37,712 nt of DNA from Spirochaetes bacterium ADurb.Bin218 (GCA_002069965.1 MWCI01000029.1:1-37712), one strand, 5' to 3'. Counted from the first letter of the stretch, positions 1 to 7,828 are shown. A program made the numbers and translations. The notes: generated by a model from the letters alone, not told the origin.

Positions 1-1
1 G

Positions 2-73
2 ATTTACCTTGTGGGAATAAACTTTGACATGGATAAGAGAAATATTGCCCAGTATAAATGGGAAGAGCTGTGA
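2..73 (+). CDS. C-terminal end of a probable PD-(D/E)XK nuclease / AAA-ATPase-like protein (partial)
   Basis: An open frame enters from the left edge and stops with TGA at 71-73. The 23 visible residues include LVGINFD followed by RNIAQYKWEEL. As I recall the family, this 'GI-x-FD-x(4)-RNI' ending is typical of the PD-(D/E)XK nuclease domain at the end of expanded AAA-ATPase-like proteins common in anaerobes and spirochaetes. Only the tail is visible, so the family call is tentative; the coding call rests on frame and ending. Confidence 0.45.
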   Translation: MYLVGINFDMDKRNIAQYKWEEL

Positions 74-122
74 GTATATCCTGCATTTTCATTTAAAAAA
101 ATTCATCCAGAGCATTTATATG

Positions 123-277
123 TAAAATTTGTATTTTTTATCAGTAATTATTCCTAAATATACTTTTTAATCTAAAATCAAGAAACTATTATCCCCTCAG
201 CCGAAAGAGGCGGCGATAATAGAGTATTTTTATTTTAAAAGAAGTTAAAGAATAAATAGCGATTTTTTATATAAAAG
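123..277 (+). repeat. Dispersed ~150-bp non-coding repeat, copy A (hairpin-bearing)
   Basis: This stretch is repeated in inverted orientation at 7642-7790. Nearly identical blocks, read on this strand, include TAATTATTC, TAAATATA, TAAAATCAAGAAA, TATTATCCC, then GTATTTTTATTTTAAAAG and AAGTTAA, and GAATAAATA. The copies differ mainly in an 18-nt patch at 196-213. In this copy CTATTATC...GCCG (186-205) pairs with CGGCGATAATAG (211-222) around an AAAGAGG-like loop, with a small bulge. The pairing is retained in the other copy although the sequence differs. No open frame is shared. It could be a small non-autonomous mobile element or a structured RNA. Confidence 0.7.
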
Positions 278-297
278 GTGGCTTTTATATAAAAAAT
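262..297. other. Perfect 16-bp inverted repeat with 4-nt loop
   Basis: ATTTTTTATATAAAAG (262-277) is the exact reverse complement of 282-297, with loop GTGG. It sits at the downstream end of repeat copy A and about 115 bases before the next gene. The stem is almost pure A/T and is not followed by a T-run, so it is not a normal terminator. TAGC (257-260) and GCTA (302-305) could extend it with bulges. Confidence 0.7.
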
Positions 298-410
298 AAT
301 TGCTATATTAGTATTATCCTGTAAAATTTTACCATATATTACTGGAAATTTTCAAAAAGCTATTGCCAGTCGTAACTATAAAAATAATCAATATCAGGCA
401 AAATACAGAG

Positions 411-1901
411 ATGGAAACAGGGGATTTTTTTACAAAACCATCAGATTTCAAAAGTGCTCTTGAATCTGGAGAAGATTTCTATATACAGTTTAAAAAGGTA
501 ACGCCAGAAGCTGATGCTCAAATAATTAAAATTCTTCACAAATTCCTTGGTCATTACGATCTACTTTATCACAAAGAAACTATAGCTTCTATAATAAGGG
601 AATTAGTTAACAATGCCATTAAGGCAAATCTTAAGAGGATCTATTTTGAGCAAAATGGTTTAAACATAAATGACGTCATAGATTACAGAGTAGGAATGGA
701 AAACTTTAAGGAGGAGGTATTTCAAAATAAGCCTGAGCACTACGCAAAATCTCTTGCTGAGTCAAAATATGTTGTGAGAGTAAATTTTTCTGCAAGAGAC
801 AATAATTTAATAATATCTGTTCTTAATAATGCATCAATTCTGGAAAGTGAAGTTGTCAAAATAAAAGCAAGGGCATCTAAGGCCTTCAGATATGCTGATA
901 TATCCGAAGCTTTCCAGGATGTTTTAGATGACTCTGAGGGTGCAGGACTTGGGCTTATTATGGCAATGATGTTGCTCAGAAGCTCTGGATTTCCACGGGA
1001 ATCCTTTACAATAAGCAGAAAAGAAAACATTACAGTCATGAGCATATCTATTCCTCTGTTCTTTGGCAATCAAGAAGTGAGACTAAAGATTGCCGATGAG
1101 ATTACAAAGGAAGTGGAAGAAATCCCAACACTGCCTGCTATCATAAAGGAAATACGTAATCTCTGCAGAAACCCAGAAAGCGATATAAAGACCATAGCCA
1201 ATGCAATATCAAAGGACCCAGGGCTTACAGCCTCAATAATAAAGCTCTCAAATTCTGCCGGTTATATGCACATGAACCGTATAGAGACCATTGAGGAGGC
1301 TGTTAAAGTTGTTGGAATGAGAGGGATAAATACCCTACTCATTGCAACTGGAGTTCACAAGATTGTTGAAAAACGTTATCATAGATTTGAGTCTATATGG
1401 AATGAATCCAACAGAAGAGCCTTTTATGCTCAAAATTTGATTAAAAGACTTGAAAACAATATGCGATACAGCGATCAGGTCTTTCTGGCAGCTCTTCTTG
1501 CAGATATTGGAAAAATTGTTATGCTTTCCCTGGAAACAGATCTCCTCAACAGGTTAAAAAAGTTAGTGGGATTTAAAGGCATTGAGGATTCAACTCTTCT
1601 TGAGGAGATGAGTCTTGGCATAAGCCATAGCTCCCTTGGAGCTCTCATATGCAAAAAATGGAACTTTAATGAAAACCTCATCAAGATAATTGAATTTCAC
1701 CACAGACCACACATTGCTCCTCCAGAGGTAGCAACATCTATTTATTCAGTTTATCTGGCGGATATATTCGTGGAAATTGAAAATAAAAAGTCACGCTTTG
1801 AGTTTGTAGATGAAGACGTACTTGCGCGCTTTAACATATCTCAAAAAGAGGCATTTGAGAGATTACACAGAGAGCTCAAAGAAAAATATATACCTTATTA
1901 A
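411..1901 (+). CDS. Histidine-kinase-type ATPase fused to an HDOD domain
   Basis: 496 residues from ATG 411, the start I prefer; an in-frame TTG at 363 would add 16 residues but has no ribosome site. Residues ~50-215 form a GHKL-like ATPase module: an N-box ELVNN at 64-68 and a G2-type EGAGLGL at ~176-182. The usual DxG box position reads LNNA, so nucleotide binding may be altered. Residues ~236-440 are an HDOD domain (IPTLPAI start, DPGLTASIIKLSNSAG, FHHRP near the end). At the HD motif position the sequence is ADIGK, so metal-dependent hydrolysis is unlikely, as is usual for HDOD. There is no membrane segment. It is probably a cytoplasmic signalling or regulatory protein whose partners are not visible here. 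A TTGACT box and a palindrome separate it from glyQ, so it may be transcribed on its own. Confidence 0.8.
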   Translation: METGDFFTKPSDFKSALESGEDFYIQFKKVTPEADAQIIKILHKFLGHYDLLYHKETIASIIRELVNNAIKANLKRIYFEQNGLNINDVIDYRVGMENFKEEVFQNKPEHYAKSLAESKYVVRVNFSARDNNLIISVLNNASILESEVVKIKARASKAFRYADISEAFQDVLDDSEGAGLGLIMAMMLLRSSGFPRESFTISRKENITVMSISIPLFFGNQEVRLKIADEITKEVEEIPTLPAIIKEIRNLCRNPESDIKTIANAISKDPGLTASIIKLSNSAGYMHMNRIETIEEAVKVVGMRGINTLLIATGVHKIVEKRYHRFESIWNESNRRAFYAQNLIKRLENNMRYSDQVFLAALLADIGKIVMLSLETDLLNRLKKLVGFKGIEDSTLLEEMSLGISHSSLGALICKKWNFNENLIKIIEFHHRPHIAPPEVATSIYSVYLADIFVEIENKKSRFEFVDEDVLARFNISQKEAFERLHRELKEKYIPY

Positions 1902-1942
1902 AGAGTTAATTAAAACAAAAAGGATGTAACCATTTAATTTAC

Positions 1943-1995
1943 TTGACTTTGTCTCACAGATCAAAAATATCAGCATATTAAAAATATGCTATAAC
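1943..1995 (+). promoter_or_regulatory. Possible promoter and palindrome upstream of glyQ
   Basis: TTGACT at 1943-1948 resembles a -35 box, but the best-spaced -10 is poor. An 8-bp perfect inverted repeat, AGCATATT / AATATGCT with a 3-nt spacer, lies at 1972-1990, ending about 17 bases before the glyQ start. The space is far too short for a T-box leader. It may be an operator or a small leader hairpin. Confidence 0.35.
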
Positions 1996-2007
1996 AAAGA
2001 GGATGAG

Positions 2008-2925
2008 ATGTTTTTCCAAGATATAATTGCCAAACTCAATGAATACTGGGGAAATCAGGGATGCGTTGTTTTACAGGGATATGATCTTGAGGTAGGAGCA
2101 GGAACTTTTAACCCTGCAACATTTTTGCGAGTCCTTGGACCAGAGCCTTGGAATGTGGCTTATGTTGAGCCATCACGAAGACCAACAGACGGCCGATATG
2201 GCGAAAATCCCAATAGATTGCAGCATTACTATCAATATCAGGTGATAATGAAGCCATCACCAGTAAATATTCAGGATTTATATCTTCAGTCCCTTGAATA
2301 CCTTGGTATAAACCTGAAAGAGCATGACGTGCGCTTTGTTGAAGATGACTGGGAGTCACCAACACTTGGAGCAGCAGGGCTTGGCTGGGAGGTATGGCTT
2401 GATGGCATGGAGGTAACTCAGTTTACATATTTTCAACAGTGTGGCAGCATTGACCTTAATCCTATTTCTGTTGAGCTGACATATGGACTTGAAAGAATTT
2501 GCACATATATACAGGGAGTGGATAATGTCTTTGATATTGCATGGAACAGAGATTTGACATACCGCGATGTTCATCATAGAAGTGAATTTGAATTTTCACA
2601 CTATAATTTTAATGTAGCAGATACAGATATGTATTTCAGGCTCTTTGATATGTATGAAAAAGAATGCCTTTCTATACTGGAATATAAAGAGGCAAATATT
2701 GTTTTACCGGCTTATGATTTTGTGTTGAAATGTTCTCACGCTTTTAATATGTTAGATGCAAGAGGCGCTATATCTGTAACCGAAAGAGTTGGTTATATAG
2801 CCAGAGTCAGAAACATAGCACGAAAATGCGCAGAAAGATATGTCCAGATAAGAGAAGAAATGGGCTACCCTCTTTTGCGCAACAACGCAAGAGGAGAATA
2901 TGAACAAAGCTATAAAGAACCTTGA
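2008..2925 (+). CDS. glyQ: Glycine--tRNA ligase alpha subunit
   Basis: 305 residues, normal length for the alpha chain of the tetrameric (alpha2beta2) glycyl-tRNA synthetase, which charges tRNA-Gly with glycine using ATP in the cytoplasm. The N-terminal half carries the family-specific class II core: [45 protein letters not shown], and later [13 protein letters not shown] as motif 3. The ATG has GAGGA upstream. The gene encoding the beta subunit (glyS) is not in this window, although the two are often adjacent; in some spirochaetes and other bacteria they are apart. The last 26 bases overlap the start of nrnA, so the two are almost certainly co-transcribed. Confidence 0.96.
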   Translation: MFFQDIIAKLNEYWGNQGCVVLQGYDLEVGAGTFNPATFLRVLGPEPWNVAYVEPSRRPTDGRYGENPNRLQHYYQYQVIMKPSPVNIQDLYLQSLEYLGINLKEHDVRFVEDDWESPTLGAAGLGWEVWLDGMEVTQFTYFQQCGSIDLNPISVELTYGLERICTYIQGVDNVFDIAWNRDLTYRDVHHRSEFEFSHYNFNVADTDMYFRLFDMYEKECLSILEYKEANIVLPAYDFVLKCSHAFNMLDARGAISVTERVGYIARVRNIARKCAERYVQIREEMGYPLLRNNARGEYEQSYKEP

Positions 2926-3895
2926 AGACTTTCTCAATAAATATGATAAATTTATAATATCCACCCATGAGAGCCCTGATGCAGATGGGCTCGCATGCAC
3001 CATAGCATTTCTCGATCTTCTCAAACAACTTGGTAAAAATGCAATAATACTGAACTCTGACCCAACACCAGAAATATGTAAATTCATGGACATTGATAAC
3101 GAAATAAATATACTGGATGATGAATCAAAAATTCCAGAAGGCATTCATGAATATGCTCAATTTGTCCTTGATACAAATGACTATGATAATACAGGAAACG
3201 TCTATAAATTATTAAAAGATAAAGTGAGAGATTGCTTCATAATAGATCATCATATTGGTGATGAAAACAAGGCAAATAAAAACTATGTCAAGGTAGAATC
3301 AGCCTCTGCTTCTGAAATAATATATACCATTTTTGCACATTACAAAAAAGACCTGAGCTTTAAGACAGCTCAAGCCCTTTATGCTGGCATTGTTTTTGAT
3401 ACAGGCTCTTTTCGATTCCCCAAAACCACTTCTGAGACATTTAAAATAGCATCACATCTGGTAAGCTTTGGAGTAGATCCCTTCAAGGTTTATGAACATT
3501 TATATGAAAGCAATTCCATAGAAAGCTTTCAGCTTAGAGGTAAAATTCTATCCACTATGGAAGTTCTTTTTGATGGCAAAATGGTAGTCATGAAGCTCAC
3601 TCCAGAAATGGTAAAAGAGACCGGGGGCTCCTTTTCTGAAGGAGAATCAACAATAAATCAACCCTTCCAGGTGAAGGGAGTTGTGGCAAGCCTCCTCATT
3701 AAACAGGATATCGAAGGTCCTGTCAAGGTCAGCATGAGAACAAAAGGGGATCTCAATGTAGCTGAAATAGCAATACGAAATGGAGGCGGAGGCCACAAAA
3801 ACGCTGCAGGCTATAAATCAAAGCTCTCCTTTGAAGAAGCATATAAAAAAGCAATTGAAGATATGTCGGTATTTTTCAAAAAAAATAAATCATAA
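2900..3895 (+). CDS. nrnA: DHH/DHHA1 phosphoesterase, NrnA-like oligoribonuclease / pAp phosphatase
   Basis: 331 residues, typical for NrnA. Such proteins degrade nano-RNAs and remove the 3'-phosphate from pAp. The DHH domain shows [12 protein letters not shown] near residue 20 (first metal motif), a D in VLDTND, and the signature IIDHHIGD near residue 115. The C-terminal DHHA1 domain ends with [11 protein letters not shown] near residue 295, the substrate-binding loop. A GAGGAG ribosome site lies inside the end of glyQ, just before the ATG. The 3' end overlaps the convergent kinase gene by 6 bases, with no terminator between them. Confidence 0.9.
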   Translation: MNKAIKNLEDFLNKYDKFIISTHESPDADGLACTIAFLDLLKQLGKNAIILNSDPTPEICKFMDIDNEINILDDESKIPEGIHEYAQFVLDTNDYDNTGNVYKLLKDKVRDCFIIDHHIGDENKANKNYVKVESASASEIIYTIFAHYKKDLSFKTAQALYAGIVFDTGSFRFPKTTSETFKIASHLVSFGVDPFKVYEHLYESNSIESFQLRGKILSTMEVLFDGKMVVMKLTPEMVKETGGSFSEGESTINQPFQVKGVVASLLIKQDIEGPVKVSMRTKGDLNVAEIAIRNGGGGHKNAAGYKSKLSFEEAYKKAIEDMSVFFKKNKS

Positions 3896-4879
3896 AACCA
3901 CAGACAAATCTATATCTTTTTCTGCTCTTGCCCCAGGAGAAGCAACAACTGCAGCAGCAGATAAACTGGCAATTTTTCCTGCAATTTCAATACTCTTACC
4001 TGAAGAAATCCCATAAAGAAAACCAGCTGCATACATATCCCCAGCGCCATTTGTGTTTACAACATCAGTTTTAAATGACGGAATTTTAATTATCAAATCC
4101 CTTTGTTTTATGAGGCTGCCATTTTCTCCAAGTTTTATCACCACAACTGAAGATCTCTCTGGAAGTTTTGAAAAGGCGCTTTCATCCCTTGCTCCCGTAA
4201 GAGAAAAAGCCTCCTCCTCATTCATAAAAAGAATATCAGCATGATTTTTAATGACATCATCAAAAATATTACCTATACGCTTTATCAAAGCAGGATCAGC
4301 AAGATCTACAGAAACAAGTGTGCCTGCATTGTGAGCTGTTTCCATTGCCCTGTAACATATTTCTCTTAAAGAAGGAGACTCAAAGAGATAGCCCTCTAAA
4401 TGAAGGAAGGATGAAGATGCAATAACTGAAAAATCAACATTTTCAGCAGAAAGATTAAGAGCTGCACCAAGATGAGTGGCAAAAGTTCTCTCACTATCTG
4501 GTGTTATAAAGGTGATAGCATGACCAGTAAGACCTTGCTCCCTTGAGATAAAAGACTGGACGCCAGATTCCCTCGTCTTATTTATATAGACAGTGCCATA
4601 ATCGTCATTGGCAACAGCTCCTATAAAAGCAGCCTTTCCCCCGAGTTTTGCAACTCCTGCTGCTGTGTTGGCAGAACTCCCACCAGGAGCGATATCAGAT
4701 TTTATGCCATTCATAATTGCAAAGATCTCTCTGCTTCGTTCCTCGTCAATGAGGTGCATCTCCCCTTTTTTCAATTTAAGTTTATCAAGAAAGCTATTAT
4801 CCACGTTATAAATAAAATCAAGCAGAGCTGATCCTATTGCGCATAGATCATATTGTGATTTTTTTACATTCAAAGCCAT
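3890..4879 (-). CDS. PfkB-family carbohydrate/nucleoside kinase (ribokinase / adenosine kinase-like)
   Basis: 329 residues, family-normal length. PfkB kinases transfer phosphate from ATP to a sugar or nucleoside hydroxyl. The first signature is PGGSSANTAAGVAKLGG near residues 65-81, and the second is TNGAGDMYAAGFLYG near residue 275, which includes the catalytic Asp of GAGD. The usual DTxGAGD reads NTNGAGD here, a small change just before the anion hole. The fold resembles the adenosine-kinase-like branch, but the substrate cannot be fixed from sequence alone. It is the last gene of a minus-strand operon (rsgA, ABC ATPase, kinase), 15 bases after the ATPase gene. Confidence 0.85.
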   Translation of the reverse strand: MALNVKKSQYDLCAIGSALLDFIYNVDNSFLDKLKLKKGEMHLIDEERSREIFAIMNGIKSDIAPGGSSANTAAGVAKLGGKAAFIGAVANDDYGTVYINKTRESGVQSFISREQGLTGHAITFITPDSERTFATHLGAALNLSAENVDFSVIASSSFLHLEGYLFESPSLREICYRAMETAHNAGTLVSVDLADPALIKRIGNIFDDVIKNHADILFMNEEEAFSLTGARDESAFSKLPERSSVVVIKLGENGSLIKQRDLIIKIPSFKTDVVNTNGAGDMYAAGFLYGISSGKSIEIAGKIASLSAAAVVASPGARAEKDIDLSVVL

Positions 4880-4894
4880 TTTTCTCCTTCCATA

Positions 4895-5644
4895 TCAAAA
4901 TAAATCTATTGGACCATTTTCCAGTCCATTTATAAACTGCAAGGCATATTCATTATTGCCATAAAAAAATTCTTCTTTGTCACCAAAAAAGACAAAATTT
5001 CCATCAAACAACAAAGCAACTTCATCTGCAAGTTTCAAAGCCACATCTGCATCATTTGTTACAACAATTGCAGATCTGCCAGAGTTCCTTGTAACATCAA
5101 GTATTAAATCTGCTATTGAATCAGACAATATAGGATCAAGCCCTGCAGTTGGATCATCAAAAAGAATCACATCAGGCTCCATAGATATTGCTCTGGCTAT
5201 TCCCACTCTCTTTTGCATGCCCCCTGAAAGCTCCGATGGAAATTTAGTTTCATTTCCCTTTAAGCCTACCTTCTCAAGGGAATCCATAACTCTAAGGGAA
5301 ATCTCACTTTCATTAAAGCCAATTCTATGCAAACCAAAAGCTACATTTTCATAAACGCTCATGGAATCAAAAAGTCCTCCCTTTTGAAATACATAGGCAA
5401 GCAAAGGCTTTATACCTGCAGGATAAACACCTTTAATTGAGTTAACAGAAATATCCCCAAGCAAAACATCACCCTTGAAATCACGAACAAGTCCTGCTAT
5501 AATTTTAAGGAGAAGCGACTTTCCTGAACCATTTTTACCAAGCAAAACAATCACTCTCCCACTGTGCAGAGAAAAGCTTATATCCTTGAGAATAAATCTG
5601 CCATTGATTGAAAACTCTATATGTTGCGCTGTAAGCAATTCCAT
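4895..5644 (-). CDS. ABC transporter ATPase, MlaF-like, with altered catalytic residues
   Basis: 249 residues, a single ABC ATPase domain of MlaF/MCE-importer type (FQKGGLFDSMSVYENVAFGL resembles MlaF). Such ATPases drive lipid movement between outer and inner membranes with MlaE and MlaD partners, none of which is in this window. Walker A GKNGSGKS is at 36-43, Q-loop Gln at 87, and signature LSGGM at 139-143. Two catalytic positions are unusual. The Walker B motif reads LFDD, so the catalytic Glu is Asp164, and the H-loop VVTHD reads VVTND, so the switch His is Asn197. Hydrolysis may be slow or the protein regulatory. It lies 5 bases after rsgA, in one operon. Confidence 0.85.
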   Translation of the reverse strand: MELLTAQHIEFSINGRFILKDISFSLHSGRVIVLLGKNGSGKSLLLKIIAGLVRDFKGDVLLGDISVNSIKGVYPAGIKPLLAYVFQKGGLFDSMSVYENVAFGLHRIGFNESEISLRVMDSLEKVGLKGNETKFPSELSGGMQKRVGIARAISMEPDVILFDDPTAGLDPILSDSIADLILDVTRNSGRSAIVVTNDADVALKLADEVALLFDGNFVFFGDKEEFFYGNNEYALQFINGLENGPIDLF

Positions 5645-5649
5645 AGGGG

Positions 5650-6567
5650 CTAATACATATTTTTAAGATTTTCTTTTATTGAATAGAGAATATTTAGATA
5701 GGAGATATATCTCTCCTCATGAATTTTCCCTTTATCCACAAGGCGTTTTACCTCACAGCCAGGCTCATGTTCGTGGGAACAGGGCCTAAACTTGCATTTT
5801 AGAGAGGCTTTTTTAAAGTCCATAAAGTAATTGCCCAATGTATATGGATCTACATCAACAAGACCAAATTCCCTCACACCAGGGGTATCTATGATCTCTG
5901 TCCCATCAGGTAGCCTCACCAGATGAACATTTGTAGTGGTATGCCTCCCCTTGCCTGTGCTTTCTGAGACCTCAGAGGTTCTTAAATCCAATGCTGGATA
6001 TAATTTATTAAGAAGAGATGATTTACCAACTCCAGAATAGCCAACAAGTAGATTTCTTTTTTTTGAAATAAGCTCTTTCAGGTTACTAAGTCCATCACCT
6101 GTTAAAGCAGAGACAAAGAAAACATCAACACCTGAGCCTTTATAGTATTCCTTAACATATTCAAAATCATCATCTGAGGCCATATCTGATTTATTAACCA
6201 CAAGTGCTACAGGGACTCCACCCTTGCCTGCTCTGACAACGATTCGATCTGAGAAACGCAAATTGAGCTTTGGAATTCCAAAAGATTGCACAACTATAAT
6301 CTTATCCAGATTACAAGCTATTAAGTCCTCCCGAGAGCGCACCCCATCCTTACGGGTAAAGACATTTTCCCGTGGATGAACATTTTTTATTAGACCATGG
6401 CCATTGCTATCAACCTCAAAATCAACAATATCACCAACAGCAACGGGATTAGAATAGTTATCTTCAGAGAGAATTTTAAGCTTACCTCTCAAAACACAGT
6501 CAACTATCCCTTCGTCATAAAAAACAGTATAAAATTTACCAAAAACCCTTATTACATGACCTGTCAT
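5650..6567 (-). CDS. rsgA: Ribosome small-subunit biogenesis GTPase RsgA
   Basis: 305 residues, normal for RsgA, the circularly permuted GTPase that checks late 30S subunit maturation. An N-terminal OB-fold comes first, then the permuted G motifs in order: NKSDM (G4) near residue 125, GYSGVGKSSLLNKL (G1) near 177, the TTTNVHL (G2) region, and DTPGV (G3) near 227. The C-terminal zinc site is visible as CKFRPCSHEHEPGC. It is the first gene of a three-gene minus-strand operon with the ABC ATPase and the PfkB kinase. Confidence 0.95.
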   Translation of the reverse strand: MTGHVIRVFGKFYTVFYDEGIVDCVLRGKLKILSEDNYSNPVAVGDIVDFEVDSNGHGLIKNVHPRENVFTRKDGVRSREDLIACNLDKIIVVQSFGIPKLNLRFSDRIVVRAGKGGVPVALVVNKSDMASDDDFEYVKEYYKGSGVDVFFVSALTGDGLSNLKELISKKRNLLVGYSGVGKSSLLNKLYPALDLRTSEVSESTGKGRHTTTNVHLVRLPDGTEIIDTPGVREFGLVDVDPYTLGNYFMDFKKASLKCKFRPCSHEHEPGCEVKRLVDKGKIHEERYISYLNILYSIKENLKNMY

Positions 6568-6622
6568 TTTATCATCTGTTAAAAATTTTTTAAAAAATAA
6601 AATTTAAGCTAAAGTTAAGACT

Positions 6623-6628
6623 ATTATA
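6623..6628 (-). promoter_or_regulatory. Probable -10 box for the rsgA operon
   Basis: On the minus strand the bases read TATAAT, about 56 bases upstream of the rsgA ATG. The best -35-like hexamer (TTGTAG) is only 14 bases away, so the promoter is plausible but not canonical. Confidence 0.4.
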
Positions 6629-6646
6629 TACCGATATAAGTCCTAC

Positions 6647-6750
6647 AAGCATTGATATGATAGTTCCCTCCCGTTCTTATCATATCACTGTCTTGACACT
6701 GCAAAATGAAGAAGGCAGGATAGCCGCCCAGCTATTCTGCTTTCTTTTTT
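6647..6750 (+). ncRNA. Putative small RNA: C-rich hairpin followed by an intrinsic terminator
   Basis: A hairpin with perfect 9-bp arms (GATATGATA 6654-6662, TATCATATC 6678-6686) displays a 15-nt loop containing TCCCTCCC. That loop could pair with Shine-Dalgarno sequences, as C-rich loops of known bacterial small RNAs do. About 28 bases later comes a strong plus-strand terminator (6715-6750). No gene on the plus strand precedes that terminator, and both neighbours run on the minus strand. A TATAAG hexamer at 6635-6640 could be the -10 box, with no clear -35. The 5' end is a guess. Confidence 0.45.
6715..6750 (+). terminator. Intrinsic terminator on the plus strand with no upstream gene
   Basis: GCAGGATAGC pairs with GCTATTCTGC as ten base pairs including one G-U, with loop CGCCCA, followed by TTTCTTTTTT. 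On the minus strand the same stem has an A-C mismatch and a weaker T-tail (CTTCTTCATTTT), so the plus strand is the better reading. It may also serve the minus-strand gene that ends at 6749. Confidence 0.7.
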
Positions 6751-7129
6751 ACTCTGGCAGCTTTTCTGCAAAAAAAGGAACAAAACTCTTCAACTGGCCA
6801 ATTATTAAACCAGAGGGCGTAAGACCACTTACTCTAAAAGTAACAACATAAAACATTCCTTCGTGAATATTTTTCATATATGGCCCAAGGAGAGCTTTTC
6901 TTTCCTTGCCAGATATATCAAATTCCACATCTATATTGGAAGAATCGTAAAATACAATCTTCTCAAAAGTCAAATCCACATTTTTTAATCTCATTGTAAG
7001 AGTTATTTCTTTATTGAGATACTGTTCTATATCCACAGCAATTGTGCTAAGATTTTTAACCTCCTGAGAATAAATAAAAGAACTCACAGTGATAATTAAA
7101 CAAAAAAAGATCCAACCAAGAGATTTCAT
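6749..7129 (-). CDS. Small exported protein of unknown function
   Basis: 126 residues, with an N-terminal signal peptide: a lysine at position 2, a hydrophobic stretch to about residue 19 and a likely cut near SFIYSQ. The mature part is about 105 residues, rich in beta-type alternation (ITLTMRLKNVDLTFEKIVFYDSS; MFYVVTFRVSGLTPSGLIIGQL). This resembles small OB-fold-like periplasmic proteins, but I cannot assign a family. There is no lipobox and no cysteine after the signal. A hairpin lies directly after the stop codon. It is separated from rsgA by about 180 bases. Confidence 0.65.
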   Translation of the reverse strand: MKSLGWIFFCLIITVSSFIYSQEVKNLSTIAVDIEQYLNKEITLTMRLKNVDLTFEKIVFYDSSNIDVEFDISGKERKALLGPYMKNIHEGMFYVVTFRVSGLTPSGLIIGQLKSFVPFFAEKLPE

Positions 7130-7259
7130 TCTACCATAGATATTTTGAAAGATTTTAATTAAGAAGAGACAAAAGATGAGATTATGTCAATTAGAAAGTG
7201 ACAGTGCAGGGCTTTATAAAAAAATTTTTATGCAAAAACTAATAAACAAAAAGCACAGA

Positions 7260-7382
7260 CTACTTCTTTTCATCGTGAAAAATATCCTCAATGCCTCTGC
7301 CCTTATTGAGTTTTTCGCTAATAATTTCTATTACAAACCAGAAAATAAGGACAACCCAAAACATATATACAATTTCGCTCAT
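7260..7382 (-). CDS. 40-residue single-pass membrane protein
   Basis: An ATG at 7382 is preceded, at 6 bases, by a consensus AAAGGAGG (7389-7396), one of the strongest ribosome sites in the window. The product is a short N-terminus, one hydrophobic helix of about 18 residues (IVYMFWVVLIFWFVIEII) and a charged tail ending HDEKK. The frame extends upstream to 7448, but the ribosome site decides this start. No family is recognised. An overlapping plus-strand frame (7176-7436) lacks such a signal. Confidence 0.6.
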   Translation of the reverse strand: MSEIVYMFWVVLIFWFVIEIISEKLNKGRGIEDIFHDEKK

Positions 7383-7546
7383 AACAGGCCTCCTTTTTTT
7401 AATTTTATATATGCAGAATTCATGCCAAAAATATAAAAAACAATACAAGATTTTTGGCTGATTTAATCAAAGGTTTTATCCAATGATGGTTTAAAATGTC
7501 AGATTCAAAGGCTTTTATACAGGTTATATGGTATTCCTTTTTTCTC

Positions 7547-7578
7547 ACTGTATCATTTTTAACACACTTAGATACAGT
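7547..7578. other. Inverted repeat in the gap between the small membrane protein and pcm
   Basis: ACTGTATC (7547-7554) and GATACAGT (7571-7578) are perfect complements with a 16-nt spacer. Neither strand has a T-run after it, so it is not a terminator. The rest of 7383-7804 holds repeat copy B and no gene I can support. Confidence 0.5.
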
Positions 7579-7641
7579 CAAAGACTTAACTTAAACCACA
7601 AAACAACAAAAAACTTTAAGCCCTACAATAAAATCCTTTAC

Positions 7642-7790
7642 TGATATTATATAATCTTTCAGTATTTATTCCTTAACTTCTTTTAAAATAAAAATACCCT
7701 ATTACACCGTCATAGAAGGCGGCGGGATAATATTTTCTTGATTTTACACTAAAAATTATATTTAAGAATAATTAGTGATAATCTTTGTAA
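7642..7790 (-). repeat. Dispersed ~150-bp non-coding repeat, copy B (inverted)
   Basis: Read on the minus strand, this copy aligns with 123-277 over its whole length, at an estimated 80% overall and above 90% outside a variable hairpin. The variable part still folds, with TATTA...CCG pairing with CGG...TAATA around 7699-7732. After the conserved AAGTTAAGGAATAAATA block a second AT-rich hairpin follows (ACTGA...TCAGT, about 7640-7663). The outer end lies about 15 bases from the possible TTG start of pcm. See copy A for the shared blocks. Confidence 0.7.
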
Positions 7791-7828
7791 AATTTTGATT
7801 ACTGTTGATTGAAAATATACAGGTCAAT

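Noticed and set aside
1902-2007. T-box leader for glyQ
   Set aside because: The space is only about 100 bases and lacks the T-box and specifier features.
7176-7436. 86-residue plus-strand frame
   Set aside because: It overlaps the 40-residue membrane protein, which has a consensus ribosome site, while this one has none and no clear features.
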